From NCBI GenBank assembly GCA_002702965.1, contig PADE01000264.1, positions 32,130-58,485 on the forward strand: a stretch of DNA of 26,356 nucleotides, given 5' to 3'. The DNA is from Planctomycetaceae bacterium (GTDB lineage: Bacteria; Planctomycetota; Planctomycetia; Pirellulales; Pirellulaceae). The position numbers and the translations under genes are program-made. Within the stretch, counting starts at the first letter, position 1. Each line of letters begins with the position of its first letter. Positions 16,054 to 24,246 of this stretch are shown piece by piece. Below the pieces are notes generated by a model that was not told the origin of the DNA, made no database searches, and saw only the letters and a list, made by a program, of their open reading frames with translations.

Positions 16054-17442
16054 TTACTCCGACTTGTTCGGCTTGTGGGATTCACGGTTTTTCTGACCAC
16101 CGCCCGACTCCGCCGGCTGCGCAGCGGAATCGAGAATCCGTACATCGTAACGATCCATCAGCTCCGCCAGTAATCCACGCAACAGCTCCTGCTGCTTACG
16201 CATCCGGTAATCCGCGGCGACGCGCAGACGAATCTCAGTCAGATCTGGAACCCTCCCCGGAGTCTTCGATTGGAGCAGCGCCAGCCACGTGCCCGCGCGA
16301 CCGACCACAGGGCTTTTCGTCCAGGCGCCAACCTCCAGTTCGAAGACCGTCGAGACATCTCCCAATTCAGGATGCGATCGACCGCGGGACAGCGTAAAAG
16401 TCGTCTCCGCCTCTTGCTGAGCGCTCGCCTCGACCAGGCGCCGAAAGTCGTCGCCCGAGTTAATCTGCTTCAACTGAGCCGCGGCGGCGGCGGCGCTCGC
16501 AGACTTGAGGGCTGTCACCGTCGCGGTTTCCGGTTCACGATAAGCGTCCTGCTGAGCCGCAAAAAACGACTCGATGTCTACGTCGGTCGGTTGGATCTTC
16601 TCGAGTTCTCGACTCACCAGCCGATTGGCCAACAGCTCGGTTTCTAGAACTTGACGATCGGCAGCAAAATCGTCCTCGCGATCCAACTTCAGTTCGCGAG
16701 CGCGGCGACTGAAGAGTTCACGTTCGAGCAACCTCTGGAGCATCTGTTGCCTGGCTTCGCGGCTCTGATACTGTTTGAGAAGTGCCTCCCGCTGTACCTC
16801 CAGACCACCGCGTGGCTGGAGCGCCAACGCGCGGTCGACCGTACGTTCGATCAGGCGGTCAAGATCGGCTTCGCGGAACGACTCCCCGGCGAAGCTCGCC
16901 AGCACCGCTCCGCGACCGGTCACCTGCGCATCGACTTCCACTTGCCGTGACAGCTCGCGACCGACTTCGCCATAGCGTCCTAACCGTCGGAGGCACTCCA
17001 CGATCTTGGGTCCGATGCGGGCTTGGAGTTTCGTGTCATCCGCCGCCAACTGCTCCGCTTCCACGAGAGCCACGACGGCGGCACCGTAATCCTCGGACTC
17101 CAAAAACAACCGACCCACGCGGTACAGTAGTTGGGCGCGATCGGCGGCCCGCGGGTCCCGCCGCAAGTATGCCCGCCAGGTTTCCGCGGCAGCTCGCGAG
17201 AGGCTGCGCTCCTCCAGAGCCAACGCGGTGGCCCGCAGCTGTTCTCGTTCGTCCGCGCTCGCCACCATCGTGTCAGCCGTTGGCCGACGCCGTAGCTGGA
17301 AGGCGATCCCGATCAGGCAAACGAATTGCAATCCGAACAACACCCAGACCCAACGACCCGGGCGAACCGCGTGCCGCTGGAGTAGCCTTTTCGGTGGCTC
17401 TGCCAGTGCCAGAGCCGGTTTTGTTTCTCGGTCGTCAGACAT
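16054..17442 (-). CDS. Membrane-anchored TPR protein with a degenerate parvulin-like foldase domain
   Basis: 462 residues. One membrane helix (about 31-50, WVWVLFGLQFVCLIGIAFQL) anchors a periplasmic part. Residues 62-155 carry TPR-type helices. Residues about 165-275 look like the helical N-terminal chaperone region of SurA/PpiD proteins (QMLQRLLERELFSRRARELK). Residues about 285-400 resemble a parvulin PPIase domain, with YREPETATVTALKSAS at its start and FELEVGAWTKSPVVGRAGTW near its end. The His that opens the parvulin active site (normally in an SHIL motif) is missing, replaced by TALK, so it is more likely a holdase than an isomerase. It lies 8 bases from the genes on either side, inside the bat operon. 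I know of no standard name for it in this position. The foldase assignment is moderately secure. Confidence 0.65.
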   Translation of the reverse strand: MSDDRETKPALALAEPPKRLLQRHAVRPGRWVWVLFGLQFVCLIGIAFQLRRRPTADTMVASADEREQLRATALALEERSLSRAAAETWRAYLRRDPRAADRAQLLYRVGRLFLESEDYGAAVVALVEAEQLAADDTKLQARIGPKIVECLRRLGRYGEVGRELSRQVEVDAQVTGRGAVLASFAGESFREADLDRLIERTVDRALALQPRGGLEVQREALLKQYQSREARQQMLQRLLERELFSRRARELKLDREDDFAADRQVLETELLANRLVSRELEKIQPTDVDIESFFAAQQDAYREPETATVTALKSASAAAAAAQLKQINSGDDFRRLVEASAQQEAETTFTLSRGRSHPELGDVSTVFELEVGAWTKSPVVGRAGTWLALLQSKTPGRVPDLTEIRLRVAADYRMRKQQELLRGLLAELMDRYDVRILDSAAQPAESGGGQKNRESHKPNKSE

Positions 17443-17450
17443 GTTTCACG

Positions 17451-18338
17451 CTACCTCCCGCGCTGCTCTCTGGAGGCGAAGAAACGCCTCAGGCTAGCCG
17501 CATAAGGTTCCGTCGTACTGATCGAAAGCTCATCCACGCCGACCCGGCGCAGCCCGTCAGACAAGGTCTCCTGACGCCGACTGGCCGATTTGGCAAACAG
17601 ATCGCGGACCCGTGGATGACGTGTGTCAACTTCCACGACTTCACCCGTTTCAGCGTCTCGAAACGAGAGAAATCCGACATCGGGTAAGGCGCGTTCACGT
17701 GGATCCGAAACGGTAATCGCGACCAGGTCGTGGCGGCGGTTGGAAACGGCCAACGACTGTCGAGAATCGACGGTTTGAAAATCGCTGATCAGAAAGACGA
17801 CCGACCGCCGCTTGTGTACCCGGCTGAGAAACTGCAGTGCATTGGCCAGGCTGGTGTCCCCGACAACGGGTTCAACGGAGATCATCTCGCGAATCAGACG
17901 AAGCACATTCGATTTGCCCTTGCGAGGTGGAAAATACGCCTGCACCTCTTCCGCGAATAACAGCAAACCAACCTTATCGTTGTTTTTTAGCGCCGAGAAC
18001 ATCAACAGTGCGGCCATCTCGACCATCACCTCGAGCTTCGTTTGACGGCCCGTACCAAACGCACCGGAAGCCGACACGTCGAGCAAGAACAGCACCGTGA
18101 GTTCGCGTTCTTCCGAGAATCGCTTCACGTAAGGGCTGCCGGCGCGGGCTGTGACATTCCAGTCGATCGCGCGGATTTCGTCACCCGCCTGGTACTCGCG
18201 AACTTCATCGAATTCCATACCGCGGCCGCGAAATACGCTGCGGTACTGGCCCGCTAGAAGATCGTTGACCGAACGGTTGGCGACGATCTGAATCTGTTGC
18301 ACCTTGCGGAGAATATCGGCGACCGTCTGTGTCGACAT
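17451..18338 (-). CDS. DUF58 domain protein (VWA-like MoxR partner)
   Basis: 295 residues, cytoplasmic with no membrane helix. The DUF58 signature is complete: GRGMEFDEVREYQAGDEIRA (residues 38-57) followed by IDWNVTARAGSPYVKRF (58-74). A VWA-like fold follows, with DVSAS (87-91) at the first MIDAS position and LISDFQ later in place of the usual DGE loop. DUF58 proteins are almost always encoded directly after moxR and are thought to link the ATPase to its targets. Here the gene follows moxR by 10 bases and precedes the TPR/foldase gene by 8 bases. Length is standard for the family. Confidence 0.9.
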   Translation of the reverse strand: MSTQTVADILRKVQQIQIVANRSVNDLLAGQYRSVFRGRGMEFDEVREYQAGDEIRAIDWNVTARAGSPYVKRFSEERELTVLFLLDVSASGAFGTGRQTKLEVMVEMAALLMFSALKNNDKVGLLLFAEEVQAYFPPRKGKSNVLRLIREMISVEPVVGDTSLANALQFLSRVHKRRSVVFLISDFQTVDSRQSLAVSNRRHDLVAITVSDPRERALPDVGFLSFRDAETGEVVEVDTRHPRVRDLFAKSASRRQETLSDGLRRVGVDELSISTTEPYAASLRRFFASREQRGR

Positions 18339-18348
18339 CGCATGGCTC

Positions 18349-19338
18349 TCAGGGAACGGGAACGGCTGAGAGAATCTCGGAAATCACATCTTCACTGGTT
18401 TTCTGCTCCGCTTCGGCCTCGTAGGTCAACAGGACACGGTGGCGTAACACGTCGTAGGCGATGTCCTTTACATCTTGTGGCGTGACGTAACCGCGCCCCT
18501 GTAGAAAAGCGAGTGCCCGCGCGCCGAGACCCAGGAAAATAGTCGCTCGGGGCGAAGCCCCAAACTCGATCAGTGGAGCCAATTCGGCGAGATGACAGGA
18601 CGCGGGCTGACGCGTGGCCTGCACAACCGCCAAGATGTAATCCCTGACTTGTTCGTCGACGTAAATCATGCGCACGACACCCTGCATGTCGAAGATGTCC
18701 TGCGGTTGGAGGACCGGTTGGACCGCACGCGCCGTTTCGTCGATCGCGATGTCGAGTACTTTTCGCTCCTCGGCGATGTCCGGATACGTGATCTTGACCT
18801 TCAACATGAAACGATCGACCTGGGCCTCCGGGAGCGGGTAGGTCCCCTCTTGTTCGATTGGATTCTGTGTGGCCAAAACCAGAAACGGCTGCTCCAACGG
18901 GTAGGTATCGTTGCCGATCGTCACCTGCTGTTCCTGCATCGCCTCCAACAGCGCCGATTGGACTTTGGAGGGGGCGCGGTTGATTTCATCCGCCAGGATC
19001 AGATTGGCAAAAATGGGCCCTTTGCGCGTGGTAAAAGACCCGTCGCTGGGAACATAAATCATCGTCCCGATAAGATCCGCCGGGAGCAGATCGGGGGTGA
19101 ACTGAATGCGCTGAAAACGAACCGACAGCGCCTGGGCAAGAGTGTTGATGGCCAGCGTCTTAGCGAGTCCGGGAACACCCTCCAGCAGGATGTGTCCGCC
19201 CGAGAGGATACCCACCAGCAGCCGCGAGATCATCTCCTCTTGGCCCACGATGGTCTTCCGCATCTCACCCTTGAGGCGATCGATCAAGTCCGCCTGTTCG
19301 GCCACTCGATCCTTGATCTGTTGAACGTCCACTTGCAT
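18349..19338 (-). CDS. moxR: MoxR family AAA+ ATPase
   Basis: 329 residues, first gene of the operon. The AAA_3 core is intact: Walker A GVPGLAKT (54-61), Walker B ending in LADEIN (115-120), sensor 1 ATQNP (156-160) and a candidate arginine finger in EAQVDRF (171-177). QIVGQEE-type N-terminal sequence (IVGQEEM, 30-36) and FTPDLLPADLIGT are typical MoxR segments. MoxR proteins act as chaperone-like remodelers, from methanol dehydrogenase maturation to stress resistance. In this operon the likely clients are the VWA proteins. The ATG at 19338 has no strong Shine-Dalgarno sequence, and the leader in front of it contains several dyads (19357-19404). Confidence 0.95.
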   Translation of the reverse strand: MQVDVQQIKDRVAEQADLIDRLKGEMRKTIVGQEEMISRLLVGILSGGHILLEGVPGLAKTLAINTLAQALSVRFQRIQFTPDLLPADLIGTMIYVPSDGSFTTRKGPIFANLILADEINRAPSKVQSALLEAMQEQQVTIGNDTYPLEQPFLVLATQNPIEQEGTYPLPEAQVDRFMLKVKITYPDIAEERKVLDIAIDETARAVQPVLQPQDIFDMQGVVRMIYVDEQVRDYILAVVQATRQPASCHLAELAPLIEFGASPRATIFLGLGARALAFLQGRGYVTPQDVKDIAYDVLRHRVLLTYEAEAEQKTSEDVISEILSAVPVP

Positions 19339-19356
19339 AACGTGTTTTCCCGTTGC

Positions 19357-19404
19357 ACCGATCGGTCGGAAAGGTCCGCGGCGGACCGTGGAGACCCACG
19401 GTCC
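19357..19404 (-). promoter_or_regulatory. Nested inverted repeats in the moxR leader
   Basis: Three dyads lie 19-66 bases before the moxR start. First is a perfect palindrome ACCGATCGGT at 19357-19366. Second is GGTCCGC (19373-19379) paired with GCGGACC (19381-19387) around one base. Third is GGACCGTGG (19383-19391) paired with CCACGGTCC (19396-19404) around a 4-base loop. The second and third share the five bases 19383-19387, so as RNA only one of the two hairpins can form fully. No T-run follows, so a simple terminator is unlikely. It may be an operator or a leader switch for the bat operon; the repeats are certain, the function is not. Confidence 0.4.
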
Positions 19405-19440
19405 TATCCATTCTTTACCGATTTTTCGTAGATTTTCCAG
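19405..19440 (-). promoter_or_regulatory. AT-rich block, candidate promoter of the moxR-bat operon
   Basis: About two thirds of these 36 bases are A or T, standing out from the GC-rich surroundings, and the block lies directly upstream of the leader dyads. The nine-gene operon must be transcribed from somewhere in 19339-19601. I could not identify a convincing -35/-10 pair, so this is a positional call only. The remaining 160 bases up to the haem protein stop contain nothing I can name. Confidence 0.25.
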
Positions 19441-19585
19441 GGGCCTGTGCCGACTTGCTGGTTAACGCGGTCCAGCCGGGACCCCGGACCCACTCGCCGA
19501 TCATCGACCGGCACATCCCGCGCCTCGCGGCATCGCACGGCCCCGTGGAGATAGCCCAGCGACTCCGCACCGGGGCGGACATCCT

Positions 19586-19607
19586 CGTTATTCCGTACGG
19601 ACTAACG
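19586..19607. repeat. Imperfect palindrome at the 3' end of the haem protein gene
   Basis: A 22-base palindrome with a single mismatched pair is centred between 19596 and 19597, with the perfect 10-base core TCCGTACGGA at 19592-19601 and outer arms CGTTA/TAACG. It contains the TAG stop (19602-19604) of the leftward gene. As RNA it could form a 9-base-pair stem with a 4-base loop and one mismatch. No T-run follows, so terminator function is doubtful. Confidence 0.4.
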
Positions 19608-22600
19608 AAACAGAGAGTCGTCCGGGTTTCCCCGAGATAACAAAAAAGCGATCAAGTCGAGTACCTCTTCGCGGTTGAGTTTGTCGAGCAACCCGACGGG
19701 CATCAGCGAGGTCGCGTCGGGTCGGATTTCCTCGACGTCCGCCAACGCTATACGGACGATTTGATTGGCGTCAAAGGGGTCGGTGATCACCGTCAGCTCT
19801 CCGTCTTGTTTCCCGACCACCCGGCCAGTGATCACCTTCCCCGCGGTAGTCACGACGCGCGAGGCCCGGTACTGATCTGAAACAACCTTGCTGGGCACCA
19901 CCAATGCCTCCGACAGGTCGCGCAAACTAAACCGCCCCGCGACGTTGCTCAGATCCGGACCGGTCGCCCCTCCGCTGCCATCAAATCGGTGGCAGGACGC
20001 GCACTGGGCTGCGGCGTACATTCGCTTACCATTTTCAAAATCGCGCGCCGAGAGACTCGCCTCGGCGAGCGCGGCGACTTCCGCCAGCTGCCAACGCTGA
20101 CCGGGACCTTTGGGCTTCGGCAGCTCAGCCAGCTTGGGAGGCGGTGCGATCACGGTCGCTGCCAGCGCTTTCTTCTCCGCGGCAGAAACGTTGGCCAACG
20201 CCTCGCTACGGATATTGTTGATAAATCCCTGGTAGCTGGCTCCGCCACTTTTTTGGAGCGCCCGATTGAACCAGGAAAAATAGTCCCGGCGCTGCTCGAG
20301 CGTCCACCCGAAACGCATGTTGCGAAGCATCAGCGCGTAGTGGATGTTCTGGAGCTCAGGATGGTTGTCGATCATCCGTTTGATCGTCTCACCGTAGCCC
20401 CGATTGCGGGCCAGTAACTTGACCAGGTCGCCCGCGCTGCGTGGAGATTCCTGTTTCATCAAAGACAACGTCTTGGCGATCACAGTCGGTGAATCGAGAT
20501 AGACCAGCAGCCGGCTCAACTCTCGGTCCAACGCGTTGTCGCGGCTGGGAAAATATCCGGCGAGCTGGCTCAAGATCCGTTTAGCGTGTGACACGTCAGG
20601 TCGACCCATCCGGATCGCGACCAGTGCATAGGCGCGCAACAGCGCCAGCTGATCGATGCGCGCCAGGTCGGAAAATTCGACCCGCAGCAGGGAATCGAGA
20701 AGCGGCCCGCGCTGTTCGGCCGCCCCCTGTCGCGCCAGGCCGATGATGCCCGTGATCCGTGCCCGGGAATCGGTAAGATCGAGGACCTGAGTCCGCCACT
20801 GTTCGACCGGCTGCGCCTCCAAGGCAACGCGCGCGGCGTATCGGATATGTCGATCGGCGTGACCCAACTGCGGAATCGAAGCTGCCACGGCGGCCCGGTC
20901 AACGCGTCCGTGATACGCCTCCAAGCTGCGCCGCAAACGCCGTAAAGCGGTGAGCGGATCGGCGGCGTCAGCCACCGGGTCGGTCGGCTCCTGACCCATA
21001 TAGGTCACACGGTACAGTTCGGATTGCGCGCCCCGCCCCCCAATCGTGAAGTACAGAGCGCCATCCGGTCCCACTTCGGCATCGGTCAGGGGTAGCGCAG
21101 CGCGGGACACAAACTCCTCTTTTTCACCGACGTAACTGGCTCCCCGGGGTGTCAGGTGGACCGCGTACATGGTGCCGAACGTCCAATCCAACAGATAGAC
21201 CGCGCGCTGGTACCGCGCTGGAAACCGGGCGCCCGTACCAAACGTCATCCCAACCGGTGATCCGGGGCCCACGTCGACCACCGCTGGCAGGCTATCGGCG
21301 TAATAGTCGGGCCATTTTCCAGTGCCGCTCCGCCAACCGAATTCGCTCCCGCTGGCAACGTGCACCAATCGCGTGGGGCGGTACCAGGGAGTCCCCATGT
21401 CCCATTCCATGTCAGCGTCGTAGGCGAACAACTCCCCCTGAGAATTGAAATCCATATCGTAGGCATTCCGATAACCTGTGCTGACAATCTCCCAGGTCTT
21501 ACCGTCCCGATCGGTACGGACAATCCAGCCACCGGGCGCCAGTCGCCCGCGAGCATGCCCGCGGGCATCCCACTGCCGGGGCAGCAACAGATCCTCGCCC
21601 CAGTTGCGGGGGAGCCGACTGCTGGTGAGGTTCTGCGGCGGGTCGGTGTGATTGCCGGCAATCACATAAATCGACTCGCCGTCCGGTCCCAACCGCACCG
21701 CGTGGGGACCATGTTCCCCACCGCCGGAAAACGTGTTGAGCCGCTGGACCTGATCGTATTGATCGTCACCGTTGGTGTCACGTGCGCGATAGAGACCGCT
21801 GCCGGGACCTCCGTTGATCGAGAGGTAGAGGCTGTCGAACGCGTACAGCATTCCGTGCGCACTACTGAGTTGGAGGTTGAGTTTTTCCACACGGGTCGGG
21901 TCCTGACTACCCAGTGGTGGAGGGGTAATGCGGTACAGCCCCTGATTTCCCTGATCCGAAGCGATCAACCGCCCACGGTTGTCGAAGGTGATCGATACCC
22001 AGGAACCCTGCGTCTGCTTAGGGACCGTGTAGAGTCGTTCGACCTGAAAACCAGGCAGCAGCTGAAACAGGCCCCGGGCGGTGCTGGCCAGGCGGGCCCG
22101 AGAAAACACAGCACCCCAAGGGGCGACACCCAGTGCGCCTAACTCGACGGCCGCAGTGGGCGCAGCGGTGGGTGAAGCGGCGGCCGTCCAGCGGCGGTCG
22201 CTCACCAGGTACTGTAGCGCGCCGTCGGCGTTCCGCATGACCAGCTTGAGTAGGAATCCCGCCGGACCTCCCGCGTTGGAGGCCTCGACGACCAGTTCGT
22301 TGTTACCCTCCTTGAGAAACTCCAGCACGTCGAGCCGCACCGGCGTTTCCCAGGATCCGTGTGAGATCACCCGCTTGCCATTGATCTTGACCAGCATCTG
22401 GTTGTCACAGGTCGCGACCAGCCAGGCCGCTTTGGCGGTCACCTGAAAGGGTCGCCGAAATAGAAACGTGTCGCGTTCACCGGCTGGCTTTTTTCCCCAG
22501 ATCCAGATCGGGCGCGGACCTTGGTTGACGTTCAGCGCGGGAGGCTTTGGCTGAGACGCCGCCGCTGTCTGGCCGGCAGTGCGGGAGGCGACCACCTCGG

Positions 22601-22709
22601 GGACTTGCGTCGCGAGGGGTGGTGCGGCCACGAGCCAGTGGCTCAAAACGGCCAGCCATGCGCCGGCCAGGAAGATCCGGGCCGAGAACCTACCGGAGAG
22701 AACGCTCAT
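19602..22709 (-). CDS. Large exported PVC-type haem protein with N-terminal beta-sandwich
   Basis: 1035 residues from the ATG at 22709, which has AGGAG 9 bases upstream and begins a signal peptide (FLAGAWLAVLSHWLVAA, 13-29). A start at 22850 would add 47 non-secretory residues. A low-complexity linker leads to a jelly-roll-like domain (about 66-198; RPIWIWG, then KINGKRV and GNNELVVEASN), similar to carbohydrate-binding-type sandwiches. The dehydrogenase-like propeller spans about 210-640, with EHGPH at 332-336 and a Ca-loop-like DTNGDDQYD at 311-319. HEAT-like helices follow (about 650-860). CASCH (903-907) is the haem site, and the Met of MPVG (1003-1006) is a candidate axial ligand. It is a clear paralogue of the 3653-6085 protein with an added N-terminal module. 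Predicted as a periplasmic oxidoreductase; substrate unknown. Confidence 0.85.
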   Translation of the reverse strand: MSVLSGRFSARIFLAGAWLAVLSHWLVAAPPLATQVPEVVASRTAGQTAAASQPKPPALNVNQGPRPIWIWGKKPAGERDTFLFRRPFQVTAKAAWLVATCDNQMLVKINGKRVISHGSWETPVRLDVLEFLKEGNNELVVEASNAGGPAGFLLKLVMRNADGALQYLVSDRRWTAAASPTAAPTAAVELGALGVAPWGAVFSRARLASTARGLFQLLPGFQVERLYTVPKQTQGSWVSITFDNRGRLIASDQGNQGLYRITPPPLGSQDPTRVEKLNLQLSSAHGMLYAFDSLYLSINGGPGSGLYRARDTNGDDQYDQVQRLNTFSGGGEHGPHAVRLGPDGESIYVIAGNHTDPPQNLTSSRLPRNWGEDLLLPRQWDARGHARGRLAPGGWIVRTDRDGKTWEIVSTGYRNAYDMDFNSQGELFAYDADMEWDMGTPWYRPTRLVHVASGSEFGWRSGTGKWPDYYADSLPAVVDVGPGSPVGMTFGTGARFPARYQRAVYLLDWTFGTMYAVHLTPRGASYVGEKEEFVSRAALPLTDAEVGPDGALYFTIGGRGAQSELYRVTYMGQEPTDPVADAADPLTALRRLRRSLEAYHGRVDRAAVAASIPQLGHADRHIRYAARVALEAQPVEQWRTQVLDLTDSRARITGIIGLARQGAAEQRGPLLDSLLRVEFSDLARIDQLALLRAYALVAIRMGRPDVSHAKRILSQLAGYFPSRDNALDRELSRLLVYLDSPTVIAKTLSLMKQESPRSAGDLVKLLARNRGYGETIKRMIDNHPELQNIHYALMLRNMRFGWTLEQRRDYFSWFNRALQKSGGASYQGFINNIRSEALANVSAAEKKALAATVIAPPPKLAELPKPKGPGQRWQLAEVAALAEASLSARDFENGKRMYAAAQCASCHRFDGSGGATGPDLSNVAGRFSLRDLSEALVVPSKVVSDQYRASRVVTTAGKVITGRVVGKQDGELTVITDPFDANQIVRIALADVEEIRPDATSLMPVGLLDKLNREEVLDLIAFLLSRGNPDDSLFR

Positions 22710-23071
22710 CGGTGCCAACTCCTGCTTGTAAAAAGCCCTTGTAGAAAGACAACGGGTGCTGGGCAAAACGGGCCCATCGTACCATATTCTTCGGTCGGTT
22801 CTTCTACCGTCGACTCGCCGGCTGGGACGCCACCGTGAACCGTTGGTCACGTTTCTCTGGACAGCCTACGGACAAGCAACTAAGCTGCTGAACATCGATT
22901 GGTCCCGAACACCGACCAAGCCAGCGTATCAGCTCCCCTGAACGGTCACGTTCGCCGGGCCTGATTAACGCCCCTGTTCCTCACATCCCACCACCGTTAC
23001 ATCCCACCACCGTTCCTCGCATCCCGTCACCGCAAGATGTCTCGCTCGCGCCGGCTGACGGTCGACTCGCC
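22710..23071. promoter_or_regulatory. Divergent intergenic region between haem protein and mrp genes
   Basis: This 362-base gap should contain promoters for the leftward haem protein gene and the rightward antiporter operon. On the minus strand TACGAT with a TG two bases in front, about 80 bases before the haem protein start, is a weak extended -10 candidate without a matching -35. On the plus strand I found no convincing promoter and no good Shine-Dalgarno before mrpE. A short tandem repeat lies at 22983-23032. I see no gene here. Confidence 0.35.
22983..23032. repeat. Short tandem repeat upstream of mrpE
   Basis: The 16-base unit ACATCCCACCACCGTT occurs twice in direct tandem (22983-22998 and 22999-23014), and a diverged third copy, GCATCCCGTCACCG, lies at 23019-23032. 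The first and third copies are also both preceded by GTTCCTC. It ends about 40 bases before the mrpE start. It is too short and irregular for a CRISPR array. It could be binding-site iterons or a slippage product. Confidence 0.6.
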
Positions 23072-23602
23072 ATGACTGCTCCGCCTGCGCCCCCGAGGCC
23101 CGCGCAAAATTCGGTTCAACCGCTCCGACACTCGCTGGTACTGCTATCGGTGTTGGCTATCTTCTGGCTGCTATGGTCCGGGCATACCGAGCCGTTGCTG
23201 CTCACCTTCGGCGCGATCTCCTGTTTGGTTGTGACGGCGCTCTGCCGCCGAATGCAAATTGTGGACGACGAGGGGGCCCCCCTGCACCTGGGTTTGCGAC
23301 CTCTGGTGTACGCGCTGTGGCTGGGCAAGGAGGTCATCGAAGCCAATCTTCATGTCACCAGGCGGATCCTCGACCCACGACTTCCCATTCAACCTCAGCT
23401 GATTCGCTTGAAGGCCAGCCAAACGGGTGATTTGACGCGCGTCATTTACGCCAATTCGATTACGCTCACACCGGGGACCGTTTCAGTCGATATTCAAGGC
23501 GAAGAAATTGTCGTTCACGCGCTGACCCGTACCGCCGCGGATGAAGACAAGTCGGGTGAGATGGACCGGCGGGTAACGCGACTGGAGGGTTCGGACCGAT
23601 GA
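23072..23602 (+). CDS. mrpE: Cation/proton antiporter subunit MrpE (MnhE)
   Basis: 176 residues. Two membrane helices at the N-terminus (about 20-36 and 42-58; LVLLSVLAIFWLLWSG, then LLTFGAISCLVVTALC) precede a cytoplasmic domain. The core motif LGKEVIEANLHVTRRIL (89-105) and NSITLTPGTVSVDI (128-141) are diagnostic of MnhE. The subunit is a small but required part of the Mrp antiporter complex in the inner membrane. The N-terminal 15 residues are Pro-rich. The ATG has no clear ribosome-binding site. It opens a seven-gene rightward operon; its end overlaps mrpF by 4 bases (ATGA). Confidence 0.9.
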   Translation: MTAPPAPPRPAQNSVQPLRHSLVLLSVLAIFWLLWSGHTEPLLLTFGAISCLVVTALCRRMQIVDDEGAPLHLGLRPLVYALWLGKEVIEANLHVTRRILDPRLPIQPQLIRLKASQTGDLTRVIYANSITLTPGTVSVDIQGEEIVVHALTRTAADEDKSGEMDRRVTRLEGSDR

Positions 23603-23862
23603 TGTTCGTCACCGCCATGGCCGCCATTCTGGTCACCATGATTCTGGCGTTGCTGCGAGCCCGTCGGGGACCGACGGTGTTCGACCGGATTCTGGCGCTG
23701 AACATGCTCGGCACCAAGACCGTCCTGTTAATCCTCGTGGTCGGATTTCTCACCGCGCGACCCGAATTTATCGATTTGGCGCTGCTCTGCGCGCTAATGA
23801 ACTTTATCGGCATCGTCGCCGTGCTGCGATTTTCCAAGTACGGACATTTCGCTGACCGCTGA
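23599..23862 (+). CDS. mrpF: Cation/proton antiporter subunit MrpF (MnhF)
   Basis: 87 residues with three membrane helices (about 3-20, 35-54 and 57-77). The loop RARRGPTVFDRILALNMLGT (20-39) is the family signature, matching the RGP-DR-A-N pattern of MrpF. Length is normal for the subunit. It overlaps mrpE by 4 bases and its TGA shares one base with the mrpG ATG, so the three small subunits are translationally coupled. Confidence 0.92.
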   Translation: MMFVTAMAAILVTMILALLRARRGPTVFDRILALNMLGTKTVLLILVVGFLTARPEFIDLALLCALMNFIGIVAVLRFSKYGHFADR

Positions 23863-24242
23863 TGCGCACACAAGGGGCCCTGTTGGTGGAACTTCTGGAA
23901 CTTCTGATCAACGTTCTGAGTTGGATCTGTCTGTTGACAGGGTCCTTTTTCTCGGTCGTAGGAGGCATTGGGCTACTGCGGTTGCCCGACTTCTACTCCC
24001 GACTGCATGGCGGCGGGATTACCGACACGATGGGTGCCGGAATGATCATCCTGGGACTCCTGCTGCAGGCTGTCCTGACCGGGCTGGTCGCAGCGACTGT
24101 GACGCCCTGGTTGATCGCAGCCAAGTTGATCATGGTCTTTTTCTTTTTGATGATCACCAGCCCGTCCTCCTGCCACGCCTTGGCTCAGGCGGCCCTCCAG
24201 GACGGTCTGCAACCCAAACTTCCCGACCAAACCGACAGCTGA
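23862..24242 (+). CDS. mrpG: Cation/proton antiporter subunit MrpG (MnhG)
   Basis: 126 residues, three membrane helices (about 15-38, 56-76 and 83-98). The motif GLLRLPDFYSRLHGGGITDT (37-56) corresponds to the RFPD-Y-RLHA-KADT signature of MrpG, with GGGITDT where many bacterial proteins have AATKADT. AAKLIMVFFFLMITSPSSCH (86-105) is the conserved third helix. The variant loop is more like that of Mbh-type antiporter modules, which fits the gene order, although I cannot test this by alignment. The start overlaps the mrpF stop by one base. Confidence 0.9.
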   Translation: MRTQGALLVELLELLINVLSWICLLTGSFFSVVGGIGLLRLPDFYSRLHGGGITDTMGAGMIILGLLLQAVLTGLVAATVTPWLIAAKLIMVFFFLMITSPSSCHALAQAALQDGLQPKLPDQTDS

Positions 24243-24246
24243 ATCG

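Noticed and set aside
16782..17687. 301-codon plus-strand frame opposite the foldase and DUF58 genes
   Set aside because: Pro/Arg-rich antisense shadow that spans two minus-strand genes with good family support.
18592..19431. 279-codon plus-strand frame opposite moxR
   Set aside because: Antisense of a highly conserved AAA+ gene; no independent motif.
22983..23032. Tandem repeat as a CRISPR array
   Set aside because: Units are 16 bases, directly adjacent and without spacers, and there are no cas genes in the window.
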